From the NCBI GenBank assembly GCA_021209875.1, contig JAGYVD010000009.1, forward strand, positions 1,116,001 through 1,180,000: 64,000 nt of DNA, read 5' to 3'. Made by a program: the position numbers and the translations under genes. Position 1 is the first letter of the stretch, and the number at the start of each line of letters is the position of its first letter. Source of the DNA: Rosellinia necatrix (taxonomy: Eukaryota > Ascomycota > Sordariomycetes > Xylariales > Xylariaceae). Of this stretch, positions 1-10,800 are shown one piece after another. Under the pieces are notes generated by a model. The model was not told where the DNA came from and searched no databases. It saw nothing but the letters and a program-made list of their open reading frames with translations.

Positions 1-1154
1 CATAGGGTATCATTAATATTGTGTTTTGTATCTGCTCTAACAATTGGACAATAGGGCTACCAGAGCCCTTTACTGTAAATGAACTAGACTTAGCTACCAG
101 GTATAAGCGATAAAGCCCAGAAGACTTATTGCCTAGCTAGGTAAGACGGGGAACTGATATTAGGTTAGTTATTTGATTTGAGAATTTATGCGCACTACTA
201 GTCCCAGACTTGATAAGGACTCTCACCATCGCAGTCAAGTCTGTTCAGCACGTCGGTCCTCACAGATCTCAGCGATTCTCCTATCTTCCTCAGCAACTAC
301 AGTGAGAAATGTAAGATAATTAAGCCAGAACATACCCCTAGGTAAGCCACGAGGTATTGTGAAAAATTACCAGCGAGGTTGCGTTGTCAGCTAGCCATAA
401 CGGCTAGGGTGTGCGTAATCCCAATATGTAAGTGGAGGGGTTCGTTGACAGGGGCTTCGATCTCAACTGCCGTGCGGATCCGGATCCGGAGTACCGGTTC
501 GTCAAGCACTAGGTTCGTAGTTTCGTACCATACATACATATCCCTCAAGGAATAACTATTAATAGTTGCCTTATCCTCACCGAGAACCCTTGGCAAACCC
601 TGGACGGCAAGGGCGTTCAAGCGTCGGTTACGCGGGAGGTCCTGCGTGTCAGTCGTTCGTGAACCACTTAAAAGAGGCATTGACAAGGATACTGCGCTTT
701 CTGGCGATCGTGAAGCCATGCATAGGCTATTTAAAAACCCCCGAACGCACGAGAACGGGTCTCCCCTTCGGTTTCGGATCGGAGCAGCTCGCGTTTACGT
801 TAGGGCGGTGGCTTGGCAAGAACAAGATATATGGCAGCTACCTCTGCTGTATCTCGTTCCAAAGTGTATACACAAAACCATCCCTATGCCAACTGTGCTT
901 TTAATCCTCATCGCCATATCGTCATGCAACACATATCCCTTGACGAAACCGGGTTAGACGCCCACACGACCATCCAACATCAGCGAAGCGTACCCTCGGC
1001 ACATTGAAATATGGCCGAGAACCGCGACCGCCCAACGATGGCACCACCAAGATCCCGGAGGTCCGAGATGGGGAGGCCGAGAGCGGGGGGAAAGGGGGGC
1101 CGTTCCGCATTATTGCATCACTTCCTTTTCCGCGGGCGAGCGAATAGGGATGCT
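1..1154. other. Gene-free left edge
   Basis: I see no convincing gene here. Open frames on both strands are short, overlap each other and show no recognisable domain. The sequence between about 560 and 1150 is richer in GC than the first 400 bases and probably holds the 3' flank of the small secreted-protein gene that ends at 1155 on the minus strand. Confidence 0.5.
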
Positions 1155-1523
1155 CTATTCGACACGGCAGGTGATGGCCTTGACGACGACGTTGTTGGTG
1201 GACAGGCGGAGCGGCTTGTCGAGGCCGAACCAGTCGTCGCTGTAGAAGGCGCCGTCGGGCCGGTACGCGAAGCAGAAGTACGTGTACTCGGGGCCGACCT
1301 GGTACAGCGTCGACACCTGGTCCAGGACCGCGGCGTCCTCGAAGTCGTACTCCGGGTGCACCTCGACCGTCGTGTTCCGGTACGCGTTGCCGAGCGACTT
1401 CTCCACGATGATGATGGCCGGCTTCTCCATGGCCGTGATGGCCGGCTTCAGCGCGGCGCTGGCGAGGCCGGCGGCGGCGGAGAGGAGGGTCAGAGATGCG
1501 GCGGCGCGCATGTTGGGGGGCAA
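1155..1523 (-). CDS. Small secreted protein of unknown function
   Basis: Uninterrupted frame of 122 codons with strong third-position GC, unlike the AT-rich flank. The N-terminus has a clear signal-peptide pattern: after a few residues, an Ala/Leu-rich hydrophobic stretch (RAAASLTLLSAAAGLASA), with a likely cleavage site near residue 23. The mature part is about 100 residues, contains only two cysteines (in YFCFAY and the final CRVE), one N-glycosylation sequon (NTT) and an aromatic/acidic centre. A second Met at residue 5 is an equally good start. I recognise no family. It could be a small extracellular protein or effector-like protein; that is inference from size and signal peptide only. 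It stands alone, with about 4.4 kb of repeat-rich DNA upstream of its 5' end. Confidence 0.6.
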   Translation of the reverse strand: MPPNMRAAASLTLLSAAAGLASAALKPAITAMEKPAIIIVEKSLGNAYRNTTVEVHPEYDFEDAAVLDQVSTLYQVGPEYTYFCFAYRPDGAFYSDDWFGLDKPLRLSTNNVVVKAITCRVE

Positions 1524-3531
1524 AAGTCCGGTTCGGTTGGTGGGAGGGAGGCGAAGTAGGTGAGGTGTCGTGGTTGAAGAGGGGTCGTTGGTGCTGTGTT
1601 TGGGAAAACCCTTGGTTGACGGAAACCCAAGCGGCTTTATACCTTAGCTTGTTCAATCTTCACCGCCGACAAATATCGGAGCTTCCAAACCCTCCCGGGC
1701 TTATTTCGAACGCCACCCTTGCTTGTTTACCCTCGTTCGACTATTATGATTCATATTTTTTTTTCTCGAACACGAGAAGTCCTTCACGTAATTTGTCTTG
1801 GCACTCTGACGGTACCACCTGATACGTCGTAATCGTGGCGAGAGGGGAAATGATCTGTTCTGTGCCCCAGGATCCGTGCTTACCGGCCAGACGGCCGCCG
1901 CAATAGGTCGTTAATCGATGAATCAGGAACAGGACCATATACGGCTTGTTATTGGTGTAATGCCGCTCACTCAGGGTCACTAAGTAGAATCCGAAGTGAT
2001 TTCGCACATCTAAATGAAGCGTACGTACGTACGTACTTACCAACTAAACACATGAATAAACGTCAATTGAATCCAAATTACGGAAAAGAATAAAGAATCC
2101 ATAAATCTAAAGAGAACAAAGTAGAGTTACGACGATTCCAGGTGATAGGTAACAGGAGAGGAAGTACTGCAATTGATGGCTGTCGGGTGTGGAACCATCT
2201 TTCGGCCTTATCTTGAGGATCACAGAGGACAAGAATCAAGGTCATGCATCACGTGTACTCATGTAAGCTCGTTTAATCGATCTGAAGGACCCTTACAAAT
2301 GACGATCTCAAGTCCTAAATTCCGAGTTGAAAGGCGACACGCCTAGCCGGCCGTTGATACCTAGGTGTTCATCGACCAGAGAGTTATGCTTTAGCCGCTG
2401 AGCAAAGGCACAGGGCAGACCCTAAAACTCCCGGGCGCTCGGACAATCCAACATCCCTTCCGCCCCCTCCCGCGACCGAATGCTTCTGTAGCCAACTAGG
2501 CTGGGCAACGAGAGCCACCGGAGAGCCATCCGTAAAACGAGGCGATACCGGGCTGGGATAGGGAAGATTTCAAAAGGGCAGACATGATTACTAATGCCCG
2601 TCTTGATGAATTGTTATCAAGGAAAAACGGAGCTGTTGATTCTTTTTCGATTACGTTGGTATGTACATGAACTACTCCATGGAAATTGTAGTGTAACATG
2701 GGGTCGGCCAATGCCTCACCGAGGACACCAGATAGATATTGGTTACCAAAACGAGATAATAAGCAGTGGTAAGCTCAATTGTGTGTGATTGCGTTGAAAA
2801 GATGCCTGCCCTCCTGTCCACGAAAGACCTTAATGCCTAATTATTCCCGAGCAAAACTGAGCTGCCCCCAGCGATACTTCCATCTACTTAGTCGTTAGGT
2901 CGGGACAAGCCCGGGTCGGAGCAGAGAATATCTTACGTTGTTCGCCTCTTATCTTGGTGACCAGGACCCGTAGCAGCTTGAGGCTACAAAACCTGAGAGC
3001 GCCCAGTGCCCTAGTAGCTAGTGTAGTTAGCAGGGATGAAACATGGTAAAACTTTTATTCTCGGTATCAGAACTCACGCTTATCAATTTGAAGCCCCGGT
3101 CATATTCCGGCGTGACAGGGCCGCTGTAAGGCAGTCGCAGCGGTAAATGGGTTCTCAGTGCTGCGAGGCCCTACCAGCTATTAGCGAGATAGCGGCTAGG
3201 TAGCTGAGGGTCATTTACATGAGCAAGTCGTAGGCCTCACTCTTTGTGTCGGAGGTAGTGACCATAACCCTAGTATTGAAGTTGGATCGGCTGCTAATTC
3301 TTCTCATAATATGTACTCGTAAATCGAATAAAGCGGAACAAGGATTTGATTAATCATATGAAAATGTTGTGTGTATTCAACCATTTATTGAACGAGTTTC
3401 GCTGGGGACGTAAGGCTTCCTAGCAACGATGATGCTGCGGCTCCGTATAACCTAGTTCTTGAATGGTGATCTAGGGTGTCAGGGCGCATGCGTGCATATG
3501 ACGCCTCTTAGGGCGAAGAGCTAAGCGCGCC

Positions 3532-3713
3532 TAATATGGCTATAATAGTATATAAGTGGTTGGATTGGTAGAAGAGGCGGCTTTGTTCCTGGCGTCCCCC
3601 ACGAATGCCAACTGTAACTAGTCAAATCGGTATGTGGGCAGGGGATTCATAACCAGCTGTGGAGAGAAAACAATGTTGTGCGGATAATATGACTATAACA
3701 GGATATAAGTAGG
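3532..3713 (+). repeat. Pair of direct repeat fragments, LTR-like
   Basis: A roughly 28-base stretch at 3532-3559 recurs at 3685-3713 with few differences (both contain TAATATG, CTATAA and ATATAAGT). The shared ATATAAG core also occurs inside the larger decayed repeat at 4803-5030 and 13361-13590. The pattern suits promoter-bearing fragments of an old LTR retrotransposon, but no terminal dinucleotides, target-site duplications or coding remnants are visible, so the origin is inferred. Confidence 0.35.
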
Positions 3714-4802
3714 TGCAGATAGCTAAGTGCTCGGCTTGATAAAGTTCCGCGTTTGATATCCTACGGTGGTGCTGCGGGTAGTGCTGCAGTACAAATTCTG
3801 TGACAATGGGGAGGATGATGGTGAAGGATGAAGGTGAAAGTTGAAGGGAATAAATGCCGCTTTTAAACTTGAGACCAGCAAGCAAGGTGCCAGAAATTAA
3901 GCCAAGTTCGTCATACATCCCTAGCGGAAAGCACTATGGAGGCAGAAGGTAGGTAGGCATAGGGGAGCGCTGGTCAAAGCAAGGATGTTGCAATTCACGG
4001 ACAATTACGCATCGGCCAGGACATTGTTGGAGGAAGGGACCTCGATTTGTTTCTGGCGTACTTGCTGCCAGGGCGATATTAGTGTTGATGCAGGTGCCGC
4101 AATGACCTCACAGCTCCGCGAGGCAACAATGTAGGTCATCAACCTTGATGACCGGGCGCTTATCTGGTCAAGATCCACTGATACGCCGGCTGTTAGTCAA
4201 TCAGGAAACAAAACCAGTCAAGTTGAAACACTTGGAGCATAAAGGAACTGCGTTGCCGAGCTAAATACTGCTGGTCTGCTGTTGGCGGAAGAGGAGGATG
4301 ATTTTCATAACGTCACTCTGTTACATCGAAAAAATCGTATCATCAACTGATATAACTCGTATTGAGTACAAGTAAAAACCTCGGTGCTATATTCGGTATT
4401 CCCAGACTTACCCTGTTGGTCCTGTTACATGTCTCAGAGTATTAATCAGAGGTAGTATTGGCCGCTACGCCCACTACCTCTGTGCTAGGGCGCTAATAGA
4501 ATAAAAAGTCCCGCGAGAAGATGCTAGACGCTGACCTATTTTGCGTTTTACTCGGGTTGCTATTGAAACAAGTGTTGTGTAATGGTTTCATGCTAGTTAG
4601 TGGATCAGATCTAGAGGGATTGCGAAAGGAGCGTCATTGTCAAATATGATATCATGTGTCAATCCAGGAAAATACTGTGTGAAGTCTTCCTAGCAGAATC
4701 AATCAATACCGTGATATTGTCACTATCACAGGGCAACTCGTGAGGCATGTGGATCTTCCTTTCTTCCCGAATAATTCTCATTCTATATGTGTAGGGCTCC
4801 TC

Positions 4803-5030
4803 AGGGTCCCTGCATGTCATGTTGGGAATGCCCAGAGTGAGGTCTAGTCACTATGAGGTAGCAGCTGGGTAGCAGGTAGATAGCCAAGTATAGGGGTAGG
4901 GCTCAATATCATTAATTCCTGGGCCTACCATCTAGGTGGGAGGCGCTCAGTCCTTATATACACAATTATGCCCTTAGAGCTACCCCCTAGGGTAACTGGT
5001 GCCTCGCCATGTGATCCATTTGCCTGACAC
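4803..5030 (-). repeat. Decayed dispersed repeat, copy A (RIP-like)
   Basis: Reading the reverse complement of this segment gives a sequence that aligns along its whole length with 13361-13590. Shared anchors include a CGAGG..AC.AG..TACCCTA block, TGTATATAAGGACTGA, TAGATGGTAGGCCC, AATGATATTGAGCCCT and TGACTAGACCTCACTCTGG. Differences between copies are mostly C/T and G/A transitions, the signature left by RIP in ascomycetes. The TATATAAG element suggests an LTR or a promoter-bearing end. Confidence 0.7.
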
Positions 5031-5905
5031 TGCACCCCTTCTCACTCACTCTGCCGAGGGGACGGTGGTTATTGAGGCCGTAAGGGGAACAACAAAAATT
5101 ACTAGAAGGAGGGCCGTGGTATTATCAATCTTGATCCTTCGGTCTGAATATGTGCTAGTGCGTTGGCAAGGTAGTTAGTCACTAAGGAGGAATACAGCGG
5201 AAGGGGTAAAGGGGGGCGAACAAAATAGGGACATGGCTGAGGTCTCGGCTAATACCTAATATGATAGGCATTACCATCTCATATGCTACGTTTGTATTTT
5301 AAGTAGTTACCTTCGATCTTACAGCTTCACAAAGTAACTGCCACGCTTGTTGGCCGCTGTGGGTTTCCCCCAACTAAGTGTATGGTTGGTGGGAGCCGGT
5401 GTGATGCTTGGCCACCTAACGTGAGGAATAGCAGGTGCGAGTTTGATGAATAATTGTTCAGGCGCATGGATAGATACCACGTTCTTGTTTCGAAAAATAA
5501 AAAATAAAAAATCACGCTGATTTAATTAGGGGAAGGAGAGCAGATCAAGTACACGCGACTATCACTTGCTCACCACTTTATGAGGAGGGCGCGTTAGGGT
5601 CCAACATGGATAATAACTTCTTATGGAAAGAGTAAAACAAGGCTCCAGTCATGCGATAGTTGTTTGGGGGGCATTCAATAAATTAACTGTAGCAGGTATG
5701 TCTATATACCATCGTTCCGATCGTGAGGGCATTTCGATATCAGATAGCCTCCCTTCTATAATCCAACTCCAATTCCCATTATGCAATAACTACTCCGGCC
5801 ATTAAATCCATTAAGATGCGCTAGAAATCCAAGTTCTGATACTAGGGTTCAACGCGTATTGCCGAGACCCCTTTTTAATATTTGAATGCGTTCCAAGTAT
5901 GGGCG

Positions 5906-7804
5906 TTAGACGGTTTCGCTCTTGCCTTCGGGCTCCGTCGTGGTGGTGGTAGCACCGATGGCACTCTTTTGCTGCATCCTTTCTTTCCTCCGGTGTGTCC
6001 TCGCGGCCCTGCGCTCGATTCTCTCTTGGTCCTCCCGAAGGGCCCGGATGGCGGGGCTGCGGGCACGGATCTTGTCGCCGTAGCGCCAGAAGACGAAAGG
6101 GATGGGGATTAGGGCAACTTCTAATAGTCCGAGGAAGGTGCCAGCCCATTGTGGCGACAGCGCGGCGTACAGCTTGGGCCCGGCGAGGGGCAGCAGGCCG
6201 CCTAACAGACTGCGCGTGACAGCATTACCGGCTAGTGCCGAGGCGGCGTAGATGCCGTAGGCACCCGCGAGGTAGTTGGACCCGTAGATGAAGCTAAAAC
6301 TGTTGCCTATACCGAACGGAATCCCGAACGCGATGGGGATGGCCCAGTGCGTCGGGGGCAGGGAGGTCCAGGCGAAGACAAGTTGGCCCACGGGCGTGAG
6401 GATGGAGCCGATGATGAGGATCCGCGCGGTAGCCTCCGGGGGTCTGCGACCCGTCACCGGGTCCTTGGGGTGTTGGTTGATGATCCGGCGCCAGATGGGC
6501 TCGCCGAGAATTCCGATCGTCGTGCCGATGCCGATTCCCACGAAGGATAGACCAGTGAGGCCAGGCCCCCAGCCACGGTGCTGGGTGAAGACGATGGGGT
6601 ACGCAACGAAGCACAGGTACAAGATTCCATATACGATTGATATCCTGTCATTTGATTAGCTAATTTTATCACAGTTGAGTCCAATATGCGGGGAGGACAC
6701 TCACCAGAGGTTGAAGAACCACAGGATAGGCTCGGTAAAGAAAAGGACGAAGGGCCGAGTCAAGTTCAGTTTGACAAGCGCCAGTGGTGAGATGTTCAGG
6801 TCATAGCGAGTCCACCACCTATCGTCTCCAGTCTCTTTTCGAAGGCGTGCCGCTTTTGCCTTCAGGATTGTCGGAGCGTACGTCTCTTTTGTACCTAACA
6901 TAAATATCGTGGCCGCGCCGGCGAGAATTAAAATGAGCCAATTATCCCATCGCCAACCGAGATACTGGTACACGAAGCCACCAATGACGGGGCCAGTAAC
7001 GGGACCATTCAGAGGCGCGATAGACCATAATGACAAGACCAGCGCTCGATTTTCTTCTGTGGAGATGTCGACAACCGTCCCGGCACTGTTTGCAATCAAG
7101 GCGGCACCGAATAGAGCCCTAAGGAATAAGTCTTAGCTGGTGTTCTGCCACAAGAATGGGGATCTGACGTACCCAAAAAACCGGATGACGAGAATCTCGG
7201 TCAGCGAGGTGGCGAGACACGCTGGAAGGATCAGCAATGTGAATATGGTCATGCAGGCAAGATATACAGGCTTGCGCCCGTACAGCTCGCTGACCGGTGC
7301 CCATATGAGTGAGCCAAAGCCGAGTCCCAAAAGGTAGGTGGTGACACCTAGTGTCGTGATAGTTTGGCTCGTCACATGAAACTCCTCTACCAATCCCGGT
7401 ATGGAGGATGTATATGTTGTACTATATAGCACGACGATCCAGGTGGAGTAGCTGATGGCAAAAGTAAGCCAGGCACGATACAATATGGACCATTCGCGCG
7501 GGTTGTCATCGTCTCCGAAGTCGACTTCGAACTCGTGCGGCCGATAGACCGAACTGCCCACGCTCGTGGCGGTTTGGATCTGGATCACTTCCTGTAGGGC
7601 TGGTGATATGGCGTGGTCCAGGGGCGCCAGGGCGACGCTGTCCTCCGATGGCCGGCCGATGGAACTGGAATCACTGCTGCGACTGGATGTCTCCTCTGCT
7701 GTGAATGATGCCTTGCTCGCGGCGTCGTCGTGCTTCTCTCCGGGCTTCTGCTCGCTGGTCTTGACTTGGCCGCCTGCCTTTTCCGGGTCCCCCAATTCGG
7801 CCAT
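5906..7804 (-). CDS. MFS drug:H+ antiporter (DHA1 type)
   Basis: Three exons on the minus strand: 7804-7173, 7118-6705 and 6644-5906, separated by GT-AG introns of 54 and 60 nt. Splicing restores continuous sequence (IRFFG|ALFGAAL and FFNLW|ISIVYG) and a 594-residue protein. About 120 residues of hydrophilic, Ser/Glu-rich cytosolic N-terminus precede twelve predicted membrane segments in the major facilitator fold. The loop motif LGFGSLIWAPVSELYGRKP is typical of the DHA1 12-helix multidrug family. A segment following PLNGPVTGPVIGGFV matches the antiporter motif C region, and the C-terminus is a basic cytosolic tail ending in a TTTTTEPEGK stretch. Family members export fungicides, toxins or polyamines by proton exchange at the plasma membrane; the substrate here cannot be read. 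The first ATG of the frame is at 7804; an upstream TTG at 7876 only extends the open frame. Confidence 0.88.
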
Positions 7805-10800
7805 GGTGATGTCAACTGCCGACGATACCTTCCGTTGAGACTTGCGGTGTAATGCGCCGGCAGGCTGGATCAACAAGTGGTGACGGATATTTACGATTAC
7901 TTCGGTGAGATATTAAAGGGCTTGGGAAGGAAACTTATGTAACACTTGACTCAGGGATTGACTCGCCCCAAAGCACACTTGACAAGGGAAGCCTATATGG
8001 AGAACCGGTGCGTCACGGAACTCAAGGGTTTTTGATATCCTCCTACCCCCTCCCCCTGCTAGCAGGGCTTCCTGCCTTTAATCGGCTATCAAGGCAAAGG
8101 AGAGTGCCGCCTTGTGGGTGCTTGAATTTCCGATTAGTCAAGGAGCTCTCTCTGGGACTTTGGTGCCGGCTGAGATCACGGCATACCCACCCTGTGCATT
8201 CATGGACGGATCTGGTCGTGCCATGTCTGGGCCATTCGTCGTTTGAGGCAGAGCTACTCGATCGGACATAAAAGGGTTCCCCCGGAGGTGGAGTGTTGGC
8301 TCGCACTTGCATGGGTTACAGGTACAATCGGGTCTCTCGGCCAGGGTAGGTGTGGGACGGATGGTCAGGTTTTTATGGTTCAACGGTCGAGTTCTCCCCC
8401 TCGCGGGAGCTCCTATCGAAAGACGCTCAGATACCTCATTTACGCTCGAGATAGGCTTCAATCCCCCCTCGAACCAAATATATTGCCAGGCATCAATGTG
8501 GACCTTTTGCTGGCCGGCCATTGCAGCCCAAGCGGTCCTCTGCTACAGCCGGGCCGGGCAGAGGAGGTGAGACTGCCAAGACCACCCTCCGACTCTCCAG
8601 TACGGCTGGTGTTAGCTTCGCGCCTCGGCATTTGCACGATACACCGAGAACGAGGGGTTTAGTTGATCGGCGGCCTTGGGTGTAGCCCATAATGGCAGTT
8701 GGCCATGGCAGTTGCTTCAACGTGGTTGTCCGTTGTGCCGTTTCTAGTCGGTGTGCAGCGCCGTTGTGAGGAGAGGCCATCCTTCGTCCTTCGTCCTTCG
8801 TACTTCGTTCATTCATACCGTCATGGCATCGTCATGGCATCATGGTGCAGCTCTGCTCCCCTCGTTCCCACTACGGCCCTACGAGCAGGCGACGACGGAG
8901 CAGATGCTGCGTTGTCGAGTCGGTAGGTCGAAGGAATCCTGGTAAAGAAAAATTTGAGGTGGGGTCTGCGTCCATACACTAGAGGTTGTAGATAAGTACA
9001 TACTACTACGCTATGTAGTGTATGTGCTGTAGGTACAGCTATGGCTCCCTTTGTGTGCAGTCATCTCCACACCCGGTCCGGGTTCCTTCCAATTTTTTAA
9101 TTTTTGCTTGCCTCGGGATGTGGAGACGGACGGGTGAGCGGCTTAGTCAATAAAGGCTTGTTGTTGTGTTGGTGATACGCTTGCGCAAGCAATCTTTCAG
9201 AGAGAAGAAGGCTTATTTGACTACAATTCCCATCTTCACTAGTATGCACAATTGACTCATCATTTTCTAGCGCCTTTGTGTATATATAAAACAAAATAAA
9301 AAGGCAGCATTGTATAGATATAGATATGTCCACTTGCCCCCCAAGCGACATTGTATCGTTTGTAAAGAATGACGAGGAGTGGATACACCGACGCATAATC
9401 CAGCGGAGATAACTAAACTAATGTGGCCCAAATAACTTATGTGGTCGGAATATTGTGGTCTCCCAGCACACTCGCCCAGTCAGTCCCTTCGATGGTCACT
9501 AGCCTCGCCATCTGACCATCCAACACAGGAAAAAAATAATAATAAAAAGGTAAAGAGAGTGTGTGCGAAACAGAAACACAACCAACCCCCTATTAATCCA
9601 AGTGCATACAGAGCCCCATGACTTCAGTACATTCGCTACGCCTTATACGAGATAGCCAGCGCGTTGAAATGTCGAACCGGATCCGTCCCTCAATCGTCTA
9701 GTGTACTTCACTAACGAGGTGAGACCCGCTTACCCGTGCTGCATGGCGTCGAATGCATGACCAAACTGTAAAATAATAGCACAGGAATAGTACAGGGGTT
9801 CAAGCATGCACTATAGCCATAACGCAGCTAATTTAGTGATAGCTGCGAGGTTGTCCAGTTCCGGCACAAATACGACCGCAGGACTGTCGCCGGGCTCATT
9901 CACAGAGCACCATTGGCAGTGTACCATTGGCAGTATACCATGGGCAGTGTACCTATTATCCGTTTCAACTCCCCTCGTCGCCGCCATCCTGGACAGGACT
10001 TAAAATGAACGACGGGACCTATTATGGATCTAAGGGGATCTAGGAGCAACTAGGTTCCTACCGTCGCCATATCACCACGTTTTGGACCGGGCACTCCCCT
10101 GTTCCCGTCGTTGCCGCTGATAACGCGCCACCTCGGCCAGATCTGACTGCGACCAGGCCTCGGTAGCAAATGACCACGGCAGACGAGGCCTTCTGTCTTG
10201 CGCCCATTTCTGCTGTGCCGCATTCATCGACCGAAATTCCACTGGCCCCCCAATCCCGCCGTGGTCCCAATCCCGCCGCTGTGTGCGCTGCCACGGTAAC
10301 CCGCGCGTTCCGCGGGACACCACTGCGTACAGTAAGTGATGCCTGACTCGTTGGATGGGGTTTGGATCGGTTTTAAAGTTGGGTTGGCTAGTCGTTCGAT
10401 CGAGATTACAATTTAGACCATCCGACCAAGAAGGATTTACGTAGCCGCTCCCGTCTTCCGAAATACCGATGTAAGCTTCCGAGAGAAAAAAAAAAAAGAA
10501 AGAAAGAAAGAAAAAACCCCGTGTTTCTCTTCTAGACAAACGCAGAACCCCATATCACAATTATAATAAGATGTAAGCTCAAAGGGCCCTCTCAGTGCGA
10601 CTTACTACACTGACATAAATCTACTGCGTATGGCACATATAACGTAGCTACATGAATAGCTCAACTACATGGTGAATCTGAGTCTTGTCCGAAGATTAGT
10701 GGATAGTAAACCCATGAAGTATGCTGCCACGGCTTGACGTCACCGGCAACATCCGAAACTTGGCTAGCCCGAGGTAGTAAGTAACAACCTTCATCACATA

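Larger units (their letters stand above)
1524..5905. other. AT-rich gene-free block with decayed repeats
   Basis: No gene is supported. The first 300 bases are probably the promoter and leader of the secreted-protein gene on the minus strand. From about 2000 the DNA is AT-rich, open frames are short and none carries a family signature. It contains an ACGT tandem run near 2026-2038, a pair of direct LTR-like fragments (3532-3559 and 3685-3713), and one arm of a long inverted repeat pair (4803-5030). Confidence 0.6.

Noticed and set aside
922..1656. 244-codon minus-strand frame over the small secreted-protein gene
   Set aside because: It is an Arg/Pro-rich out-of-frame shadow of the GC-rich secreted-protein gene, without a signal or domain.
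10072..10539. 155-codon minus-strand frame with a phenylalanine run
   Set aside because: The N-terminus is encoded by a poly-A/AAAG tract and the rest matches no family I recognise; no promoter signal seen.
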